64,000 nt of DNA from Panaeolus papilionaceus (GCA_015501605.1 JADNRZ010000032.1:124001-188000), one strand, 5' to 3'. Positions 10,759 to 22,505 are shown, counted from the stretch's first letter. Made by a program: numbers and translations. Notes: generated by a model from the letters alone, not told the origin.

Positions 10759-12208
10759 TTACAGGGCAGGAAGGATATCCTCTGCGGCACAGATGAGAGC
10801 AGAAAGGTGATAGGATGGAGTCAGTAAGGCCTCGGTGAATGCCGCGCGTAGCGTCGGTCCGCTTAGCCATGTTGAACGAACTGCATAATCCATGAGTGGA
10901 GTGCAGAGCCTTAAACCCACACCGATCACCCTAGAAGTATCCTTCCAATTTATAGCGGCATGGAAAAGAACATTGACGAAGATTGTTTTTAAAGGGAGAA
11001 CGGAGAGGTAACCCTTGAGACGTGAGAGGAATTTCCGGAAAGCAAATCCAAAATCCAATTCATTGGGATGGACCCGGGCCTGAAGATAGTAACTGAGGGA
11101 ACTCTGCCCAAATTTGTATTTGACCTGGGTGTTTGTGAGCGAAGGCACAATGAATATGAACTTGTTAAGACTCACGCAAAGGTTATTGGGGTCGGTCTCA
11201 GGGTGGTGGCTCAACGATAAATGAACCTGCGAGGACAGTATCTGACCCCGACTGATAGCAAGTAGGTGCTCAACGGGCACATCCCAACGCCCCTCCTCTT
11301 TTGCTGCGCCCGTCGCGTCGATAACAGGTGGTCGCGGACCATTTGGAAGTGATTGACTGGTATCTTGAGCAGGACTAGATCCGAGCAGCGACGTCGATGT
11401 GCTATATGGGTAATATACCAAGTGACCGTAGTTGATTCTATCACATTCCTTGACCTCCTGAGTCGTCATAGAGAACCCTTCTGGACCGATCATCACACCA
11501 ATGATGTCGGAAATGGAAGAAAGATGCTGTACGCCATGGAAAAACTCCGAAGATGACATTCGGATGGTGGATAGATTGTTGTAGGGAATGTAAGGAATTT
11601 GGGGTTTGTACATTATCCACAAATGCCGTGCTGACCTTCTTGGCAGTAGATGTACGAATGACTTATCACCCTCTAAGACAGGTCAAATGACGCGTCAGTT
11701 GGATGAGAATAATGGAATAGCAGGAGTTAAATAACCAAGATACCGTTGGATTAATCGTCACAGTGAGAACCAAACTCACCGGTGTTGTCGCTAGAGATAA
11801 TAAAGCCCGACGGGCCATCACACAGCTCACAAAAATCACTATCCTTCACAAAACCAACGATGTTTGCCAGTAGATGAATGCTGATGCAGAATGGTAGGGG
11901 TGAAGATGAGGAGGCAAAGCTTTCAAACCAACTCGAGACCAATTCAAGGATGAGAGTGCGGTATTCCGATTCTGGGTCTGTAGCTAGATTGCGTATAATA
12001 AGGCTGGTGCCGTTGGAATATATACATGCATCATCAATAGAAGGCTTGAGTGCTGGCATTGGATTGAGGAACCAGAGGTTAATACGAGTGAAGACACGGC
12101 AAGTATAGACGAAATGATATTACCGTTAAGCACTTTTTTCAGGGATTTGGCCTTAACCCTTGCTTTGAATCCTGGATTTAGCTCCTCTGGAGGTATTACA
12201 CGTTGCAT
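10759..12208 (-). CDS. PCNA-like sliding-clamp protein, copy A, with C-terminal extension
   Basis: Four exons (12208-12124, 12052-11780, 11672-11176, 11124-10759) with introns of 71, 107 and 51 nt give about 406 residues. The joined sequence tracks PCNA. SLKKVLNALKPSIDDACIY matches the PCNA LKKVLEALKDLINEACW block. RMSSSEFFHGVQHLS matches KMPSGEFARICRDLS at the start of domain 2. VPVEHLLAISRGQILSSQVHLSLS and VKYKFGQSSLSYYLQAR match the last strands of PCNA. The protein then continues for about 100 residues, including a hydrophobic stretch near residues 324-344. Canonical PCNA is about 260 residues and forms a trimeric ring around DNA. The start is uncertain: the base triplet equal to the ATG of copy B is lost, so an upstream in-frame ATG (12208, or as far as 12271) must serve. 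It faces an F-box gene head to head. Confidence 0.78.
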
Positions 12209-12991
12209 ATGGAGTCTTTGTGCCAGCATTCGGCTGTCGAATATGGACCCAGGGAACATGTCAATGATCAACGTTCAACGTCAACTCGGAACCATTCAGC
12301 ACAATGGCCAGCCCAAACCAGTGTTAGTAAGTTGTTTTCTGGGGACTTTTTGCTTATTAGCCCAGGATGGAAATATGAACAGTTGCTTGCCAGTGTGCGC
12401 CCTCCTCGACGCCCTAGATTAAGTTGAGTTTGACAACCTGATAGTCCACAAAAACCGCAAGGATTGAAGCCAATTTCAGTGTCGTAGGGGAGCTGATCAT
12501 CGCAAGAGTGTCTGTGTGCACGTAGGATATACATACCGACGTGATTATACATTTCAGATACCCGAAACTCTCGAACGTGACACAATTCAGAAGCTGCGCA
12601 TTGCGACCACTGAGGAGCAACAATGTTGATGAGCGGGGACCGGTCATCTCACTCGTCCAGAATTCCTGCGGGGATCTAACTTGATCTAAGTGAGGTTGTT
12701 AACTATATATGGTGATGGACCCCAAGATTTTGGCAGGACCCCACGACGACTGATGTTGGGAGGTTCTGGGGGGGTTGACTTCACAGGGAGACCCGGTCGC
12801 ACCCCCCTGGCCCAAACAAGGCCACTGTGGGCGTCGAATCGATCAAAGTTTGTTATAAGTAACGGTGATTTCCGTTGTTGCCGACCTTGCCGTCGGGAAC
12901 CTCGTGGCATCCCAGTTGTCATCAATCAGTTCTTCAGTGTACTAAATGGCAAGGTAGACTTCATATCATTCTCCCAGTTACTACTCATGAA
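12209..12991. other. Intergenic spacer between PCNA-like copy A and F-box copy A
   Basis: The spacer is 783 bp, against 282 bp between the corresponding genes of the second copy. The part just before the F-box start (about 12865-12950) is recognisably similar to about 19410-19490. The rest has no counterpart, so about 500 bp was inserted here or lost there. No supported gene lies inside. Confidence 0.5.
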
Positions 12992-14412
12992 ATGGGCGCA
13001 ACACCCCAAGATCTCCCCTTCGATCTGATTTCGCAGATAATCTTGCGATTAACAAACGACCGTCAATCCCTTCGAAGCATGGCGCTCACATGCAAGCTAC
13101 TCAACCGCGATGCCACACGGCTGCTGTACAATACATATCTACTGATAAAGCTAGGGGATAGGCCCAGGCGCGATGACCCATCTCGAGGATTCTTGACCAC
13201 AATCACGGGTACTGCAGGGCTGGCAATGTTGATTCAAAGCGTCAACCTGAACTTCAATGGATTAGAGAACGGAACCCTTTGTATGCATCTCTTGCCAGCA
13301 GCGTTGGAGGCGATGGAGAATTTGATCAACCTGGAGGTTATTCACAATGTTTTGCGCCCTGATGATGAAGAAGGGGATGTTGATGAAGAAGCAATAAAAC
13401 CTCTCTCAGTGTTGCGGGCACCGGACCGATATCGATTTCGACTGAAACGACTAACATGGACCTCCCATTTTTCCACGTCTTTAATTCGAGAGCTATGTGA
13501 AATCCTCGTATTGCATAGACTTTCCTTAGAAGCGGTGGGTATCTCACTGGAGGGACTGGCGGATATCAACTCAGAAGACAGTCACACAATTATGAAGCAG
13601 TATGTGTGGGGTTTTTCTCCCGGGGAACCAATCGTGACGGCACATCAGCCGACACCGTCGCGGATGTGGCCACTTCCTTCTCTACGTACCCTCATTTGCT
13701 GTCCCAGAGTTCTCGACATTTTCGCCCCCATCTTTAACCCACACCGTCTCAAGGACATCACCATGCAGTTTCCGACACAAACGTTATGTGAGCCAGCAGT
13801 GATACCACAGCTGAGGGAACATATTTTCCACTACATGGGGAGATCACATCTTACGCGACTCTACCTCGATTTCGTTAGATGCACTGAATTCAAGCTTCAG
13901 GAGTTGACGCCGTATCTCAGACACTTGGAAACTATTGAACTCCACCGTCCAGAGATCAAGCTAACTGCGAATGTACGTCAATCACGCCTGGGTTCTATTG
14001 TATTATCAAGACGCGAGTTGACTTTGGACGTTAGAATATCATGTCAACGTTCGGATGTCTGGAAAACCTGCGCAGCCTTTACGTTACCAGGAAGTCAATC
14101 TCTCGAAATACGTTGCCGAAGGGAGGTGTGGATTTCGTCAACACAGGCTTCAAGATATTCATGCACAACAACATACAAAATTTTGTGCCGAGGATTTTTG
14201 TGTGCTGCCCGAACCTTTATCAGGCCCAATTCGAAATTCACTTCAAGGAGGATCCAGGATCGATTCACTATCGAAGATGGAGACGCGCTACGACACCTAT
14301 CCGTGGGAAGGGAGGTTTGAGTTCGAGATCCCTCGACGCAAGCTTTCGGAGCAGTATAAGTATGGGTGCGGGGATCCCTTTATTTGGTGAAGCTGGGACT
14401 CTCATTGCGTAG
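12992..14412 (+). CDS. F-box protein with LRR-like body, copy A
   Basis: Two exons, 12992-13972 and 14035-14412, joined by a 62 nt intron, give 452 residues. An F-box starts at residue 8 (LPFDLISQIILRLTNDRQSL, then MALTCKLLNRDATRLLY), the module that binds Skp1 in SCF ubiquitin ligases. The following 350 residues are leucine-rich (LKRLTWTS, LRTLICCPRVLDIF, LETIELHRP, LENLRSLYVTRK), as in substrate-binding domains of F-box/LRR proteins. The start was chosen by comparison with the second copy, where MGATxQxLPFDLISQ is conserved. An open frame extends upstream to about 12875 but is probably untranslated. The substrate is unknown. Confidence 0.8.
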
Positions 14413-15129
14413 CGACAAACGACTAGTTATTGTTTAAATTTCCAATTATCTTGAACCTTACAAGACGGGGTCGTAAATGAATATATTCATTTTTGTGATA
14501 ACTCCTGGTAGTTGTATAAATCGAATTTGAGGCGAGAGAAGAGGCATCTGTCGTTGCCCGCAGACACGATCAAAATGACCGAGTGTTCAGGCTAGGAAAT
14601 TCAGAACTATACCTAGATCAGCCAATATCCGAGTCGGTGGGGCGCATCCTCCTCTTTCCACCCCCAGAACGTAGCCTCAAGGCTACCTTACCTCTCTCGT
14701 GACGAGCGACCGAAGATGCAAGATTTATAATGTACTCACGGTGGAAAGCAATATTTTCGACGCCATGTGACAATTCAAAGAGAAAGACTTCGGTTCTTCG
14801 TCATGTAGCTCCAGATACTTGACCGCTGGAGCTGGATTAGCCCCACGGGCCAATCTCGGTGGACAAAACCAGTTTTCCGAGCCCACAAAAGAGTCTTCTT
14901 CAGTGTCTTGAGAACGATTTATCAGAAGCATTTTGAGGCCTAGGCTCCTGAAGGGAAATCTGTGGGGTGCGCTGTCCCAATCTGGGCTTAGAACAATTGG
15001 CGTATGGATCGTGCAACCTGGTGAATATAAGATTTAAATATTGATAACCTTGATAAATAGAGCCCTAATATGAAGTACACTAAGTAGTATAATACAGATC
15101 AAATTGGCGGATTCCACAACAAAGTCATA
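14413..15129. other. Intergenic; end of the duplicated block
   Basis: Similarity to the second copy continues past the F-box stop to about 14640 (shared stretch CCAATATCCGAGTCGGTGG, also near 21150-21170). No gene is visible in the remainder. Confidence 0.55.
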
Positions 15130-16801
15130 TCATAACCAGTCTTTAGGCAAGAACGACTGTCGATCCAGACCATTGAATTTTCCTACCCCCGGTAAGGTTC
15201 TCACCAAAGATTCCTTAAATGAAGCGTATGTTCTGTGGCGATCGTAATGAGGGGACAGGTAGTAGTTCCTGAACTCAATAGTGAATTGGCGGAGACTCCA
15301 GTCCGGAAATTCCATCCTTTTGATTTCATCGAAGAAGTCCCTGGACATCACATCGATCATCAAATTACGCTAAATGAATTTGCAATCAGAGACAAAATGC
15401 ATGATGTGAGCCCAAGAGATTGAAAACGAACCTCCCCCCAGCTAATGTTATGCGGAATAAACGGAATCTCTGTGGTGTTGCAGACAAAATCAAACGCAAG
15501 ATCCAGCTCTCCTAAGCGGTGGAATTTATTCGACAAAAATCGAAGTAGGTCGCAGCTGAAAAAATGAAGCTGGAGGCTCAATTTCTCTAATATACCTCGC
15601 TCCCCTCCGAGAACATCCATAAAAGAGATAACTTGATCGAACGTGAAGATGTAACCTTCAATGCGAAGGCTGGTCAGAGTAAATCGTAAGCGTGCCAAAT
15701 AGGAGGTGAGAAATCGGGCGACGGTCGATCTGCCTTGAGGGTCTTTGTAATCCCATTGGACAAGGTCCAGCGCTAACGAAAGTAATCGAGGGAAAGATAT
15801 GTTGAAGATGGAAGACGCAAAGACGGCCTGCGGAGACGGTAGGTCCGCTCTTCCTGGTGAGCCCTCAAGGGATATTTCGAGCTCGTGGAGAGTCTGCGAG
15901 TAAGAAGTCAGAAAGGGAGAAAGAGGGACGTTGAAATCGACTAGGTAGATTATTGGAATGTTCAAAGATAGGCGCGAAAGATTGTGGAGGGGCTGAAGCG
16001 ACGGGAGGAATGAGTTCACAGTGTCGAAGAGGATGCGGAGTGTGAGCGAGAGTGATCGAATGCTGCTGCACTTTGTATTAACAAATTCAGCAATTCTCCT
16101 GCCTCGATATTGCGTTTCTGATGCCATATCCATAGGTTCGTTCTCGCGTACCCCCAATATTAGCGTCTCCAGTTGGCTGAGCACGGGGGCACCGGATACA
16201 ACTTCGTCGAACGCTTCAATCGGAAGAATGAGCTCCAATTTAGAGAGATTCGTACGAGCATTGGTGATACCCAGCCACGCAGCGTCGATGAATGCGATCG
16301 ATTTGAGAAGCATGTGTCTATTATCGCATGGGTAACACGATATCTTGAACTCTGAAAGTGATGCCATCTGAGGTAGGTGACCAAGTAGGAGTGCGTGCAA
16401 TTTTCGTTGAGATGTTCGATGAATCATGCGCGACCGTTTTGACGAAGGTGCCTGGACCTGTTCTATGACTCTTGAAGCAACGGATTCAGACCCTATAACC
16501 TCGCCGAGCATATGAGGACGAAGATCGAGACTTTTGATTCGTGTAGCGATGATGGGGCTGGTGACACTTTCGTCATTTTAGCACTTTTATGACGGAAATG
16601 ATGCACAAACCTCATATTCCTCAGGCAGCGTACTGAGTCTCCCTCTTCGAAATTGAACACCTGAAGGCGAGAATAAATTTCGTCCATGACGAGATGGAAT
16701 ACCGCCGCGTTTAGACCGTAAAGCCTTATCCGCTGATAGCTGGGAATGTACTGATAGATGACAGACCAGATATCGTACGGTAAAATGGGTGCCTTTGACA
16801 T
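15130..16801 (-). CDS. F-box protein with leucine-rich body
   Basis: Three exons (16801-16611, 16557-15432, 15369-15130) with 53 and 62 nt introns give 518 residues. The N-terminus is F-box-like (LPYDIWSVIYQYIPSYQRIRL). After the first intron comes RIKSLDLRP and a long series of leucine-rich segments (LSKLELILP, LHNLSRLSLNIP, LTSLRIEG, LEKLSLQLHFF). It lies between the two copies of the PCNA-like/F-box block but is not closely similar to those F-box genes. A role as an SCF substrate adaptor follows from the F-box only; the substrate is unknown. Confidence 0.75.
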
Positions 16802-17953
16802 CTGATGGTTTATAGCTGAGTGGGTATAGGTTGTTGCTTGTGGTGGTAACGGTGATGTATTGAGATTTTATAGCGCATCAGGGAGGACTGAATTGTGGCA
16901 GCAGCATGGGGTTAAGTACAGTCTTCTGCGGTGAGGCTGTGTTAGAAGTGGGACGCTGCTCGGTGTTTCAACGTGACATTAATCCCTGCTACCTTTAGGT
17001 AGTGGGTTTTAGTGAAATGTTCGGAGAAATTTTTGCAGAGGATTTGAATGTGGCTGTGCCAGCAAGACCGTTTAGAAATTGAATCCCACCCTTTGGGGAT
17101 TAGTGGTAGTGCTCAGACTATGATTCAAGCTCGAGCGTTGACTTGTGCTTCGACTCTGCGCTTCGACTCTGCGAGTCAACGCTCTTCAATATTAACACGA
17201 AACAAGGCTGCATTAAAAAAACTTCGATGTACACAGCGCCAGCAGGAGTCAACCGAGGGTTGACGACAAGTGGCGGTCGTATTCCCCTTATCTTTCAAAG
17301 CCGAATTCCGTGCTCAATGATGTCAATGTGGTTAGTATAATTCGTTGTACCAGCGCCACTCAGCATGATAGACATAGGTAGGTAGGTATAATAATGAACG
17401 AGCAATGGAGTACTCCCATAAAGACAGCAAACCAAAACGGCGATTGCATCCCAATGTTTCGTTGGTATTGCTTTTGTCATGCTATTCTCCTCCGCTCCAG
17501 TGCATGTAGGTGTTTGTTGATTCGGTATATCTCCTTCTTTGAATGAATCAAGTCTGATTACACAGATTGTCATGTTAAGGTACTATGTAAATGTCACATC
17601 TTGAATAGCCCGCCTTCTGACTCCTCAGCCTAATCGACTTCGTGTGCATGTCTACAAATGCAATTTACCTAGAGTTTGAACATTCAACTAAGAGCAGGCG
17701 TTTCAGTAGCGGGCCATGCCGCTATTCGGCCCTATCGTTATTTTTCTATCTCGCTACTGCATGTCAGGATGAAGGTGGTTTTCAATGGACCCATGATTAG
17801 GTCAAGTACTCCATCCCATTAATCCACTTATTCACCAGGCATTGCATACATTGCATAATGTGACATCCTCCATAAGAGTGAAAATTATTATAATTACAAC
17901 TGCCCCTATACTATAGTCTCCCGAAAGCAAACGTGCAAATACAACAGTATATT
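16802..17953. other. Intergenic stretch with a nested repeat
   Basis: No supported gene. The main structure is the inverted/tandem repeat at 17133-17184, listed separately. Confidence 0.5.
17133..17184. repeat. 11 bp inverted repeat enclosing a tandem 13-mer
   Basis: The arms GAGCGTTGACT (17133-17143) and AGTCAACGCTC (17174-17184) are perfectly complementary. The 30 nt between them holds two exact copies of CTTCGACTCTGCG (17148-17160 and 17161-17173). Confidence 0.8.
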
Positions 17954-19274
17954 TTATTTGAACCAAGATACAATGGGGTCAGTCAACCGTGATAAAATGT
18001 GTCGGGAGTTATTAGGAGGATTAAAAGAATTGCACCAGTGCACTACATTCACCACACCAGAGGCAGTGGCTTTGAGCCGGGTAGTCGAGCAGATCGCCAA
18101 AGCGAGATACGAATAGGCCATGCGAAACTCTGAGCCTAGCTTTCTCCTCCATATAAGCGCGATCAACAGCAACCCTGCGACTGCTGTTTTGATATGTATA
18201 CTTGCAAAAGACATCTTGAGGGCTTTAGTTGAACGAGGCTGAACGTAGCATCTCAGGGAGCTCTTTCTGAATTTGTACGTGACCTGAGCATGCTGTCAGC
18301 GACAGTTTGGGTAGGGGGTGAACGCTATAAGCTTCAAGACTCACACAAATATCGGCGGGGTCTTCGGTGCACTGGCTCAATGATAAATGAACTTCTGTGG
18401 AAAGTATCTTGCCCCTGCTAATAGCCAATAGATGTTGGATAGGGATTGCTGGACGACGTGTCCCAGCGGCTGTGGAAGTGTTTGCACCGGCTCCGCTGGT
18501 ATGTACAACGCCGCGGTGCGGGTGATACAACAATAGAGCTTGCACCAGACCATGACGCTGCTTGGCCTCGTCAATCGTCATGCAGAGCCCTTCTGAATTC
18601 AGAGTGACACAAGTCGTATCAGCGAGCAAAGACAGATGTTGAACAGCGCGGAAAAATTCGTCTGATGACATTGTGATGGAGGACTTGTTGGTGTCGGGGA
18701 TATGAGGGATAGCGACCATGTAATAAGCCCACAAATGCCATGCATACCTTCTATCCAACACGTGTTCGAATAATCTGTCACGCTCTAAGCCACAAAGAAT
18801 TGTGAGTTAGTATTGTGCGACATTGCTCACGGTTAACAGAGCATCACAAGAAACATGTAAAACGGATCCACTTACCACTGTCCCAGGTAGTTATAGTAAA
18901 AGATGTCCCGTTATCAACTAGTTGACAGAAATCATTGTCCTGTGCAAACTCGATGATCTGAGAGAGTAAGTGAATGCTGATACAGAAAGGTCGGGGGGAA
19001 GGCCCAGCTGTGAAGTCTTCGAACCAGTCTGAGTGGAGTTCAAGGATGAGGGCGCGGCCATCCGAAAGCGGGTCCTTGGCAAGATTGCGTATGAAAAGGC
19101 TTTTGCTGGTGGAATATATACATGCATCGTCAATGGAATCCTTGAGGGCTGAGGGCGATTGAGCAATAGATAATGAGGTCAGCTAACAGTCTAGGTACCG
19201 TAGACAATGTGGTTACCCTTGAGCACTTTTTTAAGTGATTTAGCCTTGGTAATCTTGGCTTCAAAGACTGCCAT
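17954..19274 (-). CDS. PCNA-like sliding-clamp protein, copy B, with C-terminal hydrophobic segment
   Basis: Four exons (19274-19217, 19148-18876, 18784-18345, 18283-17954) with introns of 68, 91 and 61 nt give 366 residues. All junctions have GT..AG ends and the phases equal those of copy A; exon 2 is 273 nt in both. MAVFEAKITKAKSLKKVL is a typical PCNA N-terminus. LKDSIDDACIY, TMSSDEFFRAVQHLSLLAD (from residue 149) and VTYKFRKSSLRCYVQPR (from 258) follow PCNA through to its last strand. About 90 further residues follow, with a likely transmembrane helix at 285-302 (IHIKTAVAGLLLIALIW) bounded by RRK. PCNA itself is soluble and about 260 residues long. The clamp fold is well supported; DNA loading, partner binding and membrane anchoring are inference. 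Confidence 0.8.
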
Positions 19275-19556
19275 ATATTGGCGCCCTGTTGAGCTCAGAT
19301 GTGCGGTGTCAGGCGGAAAGCAAGATCTTGCTACATACATGAGGTTGAATCATCGTGAACATCAATTCAAACCATGAATTTACTCACAGCCTAAATAAGG
19401 ACCAACATTGATGGTGATTTCCGCTGTCGCCGACTCTCCGTTGTTCTCGGGTACGTCGTGGTATCTATACTTATCATCGTTTGGTCATTTCACCAGTGAA
19501 CCATGGTGATGCATATTTCACATCTTGACTCAAAGCTCCAGAAAACAGCCACAGAT

Positions 19557-20964
19557 ATGGGCGCAACGTCTCAAGAACTCCCCTTCGATCTGATTTCGCA
19601 GATAATTCTGCGATTGGCCAATGACCGTCAAACCCTTCGAACGATGGCGCTCACATGCAAGCTACTCAGCCGCGATGCCACCAAGCGTCTGTACAATACT
19701 TATCTACTGATAAAGCTAAGGGATAGACCCAGGCGCGACGACCCATCTAGAGGATTCTTGACCACAATTACGGATAACGTTCAACTGGCAACGTTGATTC
19801 AGAGCATCAGCCTACACTTCAATGGATCAGAGAATGAATCCCTTTCTATATGTCTCTCACCAGCGGCGTTGGAGGCGATGGAGAATTTGATCAGCCTCGA
19901 GGTTATTCATAACTCTTTGCGTCATCATGAAGAGATTTTTGATGAAGAAAGTGTAATGAGGCCTTTCACTGCGTTGCGAGCGCCCCGATATCGATTTCGA
20001 CTGAAACGACTAACGTGGACCTCCAATGCTTTCCCGCCTTTGATTCGAGAGCTATGTGAAATCCTCGTATTGCAGAGTCTCTTTAGAAGTGGTGGGCATC
20101 TCACTGGAGGGTTGGGCGAATTTTAATTCAGCAGATGTTCACGAGATTATGAAGAAGATTGTGTGGGGCTCTTCTCCTGGGGAACCAATCGCCACGATGC
20201 ATCGGCCTCTAGCGTCGTCGCCGTCACGTTTATGGCTACTTCCTTCTTTGCGCACCGTATCTTGCTCTCCCAGAGCTCTCGACATTTTCTCCCCTATCTT
20301 TAATCAACATCACCTCAAAGACATCACGATACACAGGCAATTTTCGCTGCTCGGGTTACATGAGCCAGCGGTGTTACCGCATTTGAAGCACATTGGGGCC
20401 TCACATCTTACGCGACTCCACCTCGATTTTGTCACATGCACAGAATTCAAGCTTAAGGACTTGACACCGTATCTCAGTTATTTGGAAACCATTGAACTCC
20501 ATCGTCCAGAGGTCAAGTTAACTGCAAATGTACGTCAATCACACCAGGGTACTCATCTCAGGACGGAATTTGACTTTGGACGCTAGGATATCATACCAAC
20601 GTTTGGCTGTTTGGAAAACCTGCGCAGCCTCTACATTACCAGGAAATCAATCACTCGAAATGTGTTAACAAAAGATGGTGTGGATTTAGTCGACATAGGC
20701 TTCAAGATATTCATGCACAACAACATGCATAATTTTGCGCCGAGGATTTTCATGTGCTGCCCGAACCTTTATCAGGCTCAATTCGAAATTCAGTTCAAAG
20801 AGGATCCAGGATCGATTCACTATCGAAGATGGAGACGATCTATGACACCCGTCCGTGGGAAGGGGGGTTTGAGTTCGAGATCCCTCGACGTAGCCTTCCG
20901 GAGTAGCATGAGTATGGGCTCGGGGGTCCCCTTAATTGGTGAAGCTGGGACTCTTATCGCGTAG
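19557..20964 (+). pseudogene. F-box protein with LRR-like body, copy B, frameshifted
   Basis: The gene is closely similar to the F-box gene at 12992 along its whole length. It keeps the F-box (LPFDLISQIILRLANDRQTL), the intron position (20530-20586) and a last exon of identical length (20587-20964, 378 nt). Around 20074-20082 two bases are missing relative to copy A (23 against 25 nt between GTATTGC and TTAGAAG). The first frame then stops after about 190 residues and the rest continues in another frame. Either this copy is a recent pseudogene encoding a truncated F-box protein, or the assembly has an error there. It starts 282 bp from the divergent PCNA-like copy B. Confidence 0.75.
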
Positions 20965-21602
20965 CACCAGAAGACTAGTTGTTCCTTTTTGTTCTTTTGT
21001 GTTGAACGTTACACTATGACGTCATAAAGAGATATATTTATTCTTCGTCATCACTCTTGGTAATCGCATAAATTGAATCGAGCCGTTACTCCCTGGCATG
21101 ATCGAAATGACCGAGTGTTGAGGCTAAGAACTCCTGAACTATACCTAGATCAGCCAATATCCGAGTCGGTGGCGCCCATGCGGAGGAAAATGCAGTTTGC
21201 CAGTGGGCCGCGTCGGCATTTTCAACGCCTTCCATAAACGCTGACGCGCCCCGTTACCTGAGCTCCTCCATTCTTGTCCATTTTTCTGCAAAGGTAGCGA
21301 AGATCATCACATGATGCACACAAAAGGCTAGGTGTGAGACGAAAAACCTTTGGAGTGTTGCTGCCGATTGCGTGTGTGACATCAACCAGCTACGGCAAAG
21401 TCCAAACAGACTGTGTCAGCCATGATGGTTCTCTGGCCGATTGGGTGATATGTCCCAGGAACGCACTACCATTTTTGTGTTGTAAAGGCTGCAAAGGGCC
21501 TTCTTCGTATCTACATTCCCCACCTTCATCTTGCCCTTATCTATCTTCTCTGAAACCATCCACATATCTCATTAAGAGCTCAAGACAACCATCGCAACTA
21601 TC
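20965..21602. other. Intergenic; end of second duplicated block, then unique sequence
   Basis: The block similarity to 14413-14640 continues to about 21175. The rest, up to the dehydrogenase start, shows no supported gene. Confidence 0.5.
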
Positions 21603-22505
21603 ATGTCGAAAGTCATTCTTGTTACAGGTAAGGTTTACATTTTCCATGATAAGATAATTCCGGAGGTTTATATTTATTCTCATCTTATCAGGTGCCAACA
21701 CGGGTATCGGTTTTGAGCTTGTGCGATTGCTCGCTACCAAGGGCCACAAGGTTTATCTCGGTGCACGCAAGCCGGCCGCAGGCGCAGAGGCGCAGTACGT
21801 CTCTGTTTGAATTCTCAGTTGGATTACTTCTCACGTTTCACGATCAGAGAAACGCTCGCTAAAGAGGGGTTGACCAACGTCAAATCGATCCAAATCGACC
21901 TGAACGACGTCTCTACTATCCACGCTGCGAAAAGCATCATCGAGAAAGAGGAGGGGAAACTCGACGTACTCGTCAACAATGCTGGAATCAGTAAGTTCGA
22001 GGAGGAACAAACGCCCACGACGGTCAAGATCTCGACGATCAAAGCGACGATGGAGACAAATCTGTATGGTACTATCGAGGTGACGCAGGCCTTCTTACCG
22101 TTGTTGAGAAAGGCGGCCCCTGGGTCGGTGATTCTGAACGTATCTACGGATATGGCGTCGAATAATTGGATGGCGACACATGATTTCGGGCATTGGATCG
22201 CATATAATACCAGCAAAGCGGCACTCAACTCGTTTGGTATCTCTTTGGCAAAGGTACTAGAGCCCGAGGGAATCAAGGTCAACTCTGTGACTCCTGGATA
22301 TACGTCGACGAAGCTCAATTTCTTTGGCCAAGGAGGGAAGACGATACAAGCTGGTGCTGAGACGCTTCTGCCTTGGGCTCTTCTGGATAAGGATGGCCCT
22401 ACTTGTGAGTCGACCAGTCGGGTTTCGTAATTAGATATTACAATTAACAGATATCTATTCGCAGGCAAGTTTTTCGATGAGCATGGAAAGGAGCTTGACT
22501 GGTAG
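21603..22505 (+). CDS. Short-chain dehydrogenase/reductase
   Basis: Four exons (21603-21627, 21692-21794, 21848-22404, 22465-22505) give 241 residues, a normal length for classical SDRs. The NAD(P)-binding TGANTGIG is at residues 8-15 and is split by the first intron after its first residues. NNAG is at 86-89, and the catalytic Tyr and Lys are Y162 and K166 in YNTSK. PGYTSTKLN follows. The C-terminal exon encodes CKFFDEHGKELDW, a usual ending in fungal members. It should be a soluble NAD(P)H-dependent oxidoreductase acting on a small carbonyl or alcohol; the substrate cannot be told from sequence. Confidence 0.92.

Noticed and set aside
10759..12208. Rad1/Rad9/Hus1 (9-1-1 clamp) identity for the PCNA-like genes
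   Set aside because: The N-terminal LKKVL...DDAC block and the YKFxxSSLxxY end resemble PCNA more than the checkpoint clamps, but a tree would be needed to exclude this fully.
12875..12991. N-terminal extension of F-box copy A
   Set aside because: The second copy has stops and different sequence in this interval; conservation starts at MGATxQxLPFDL.
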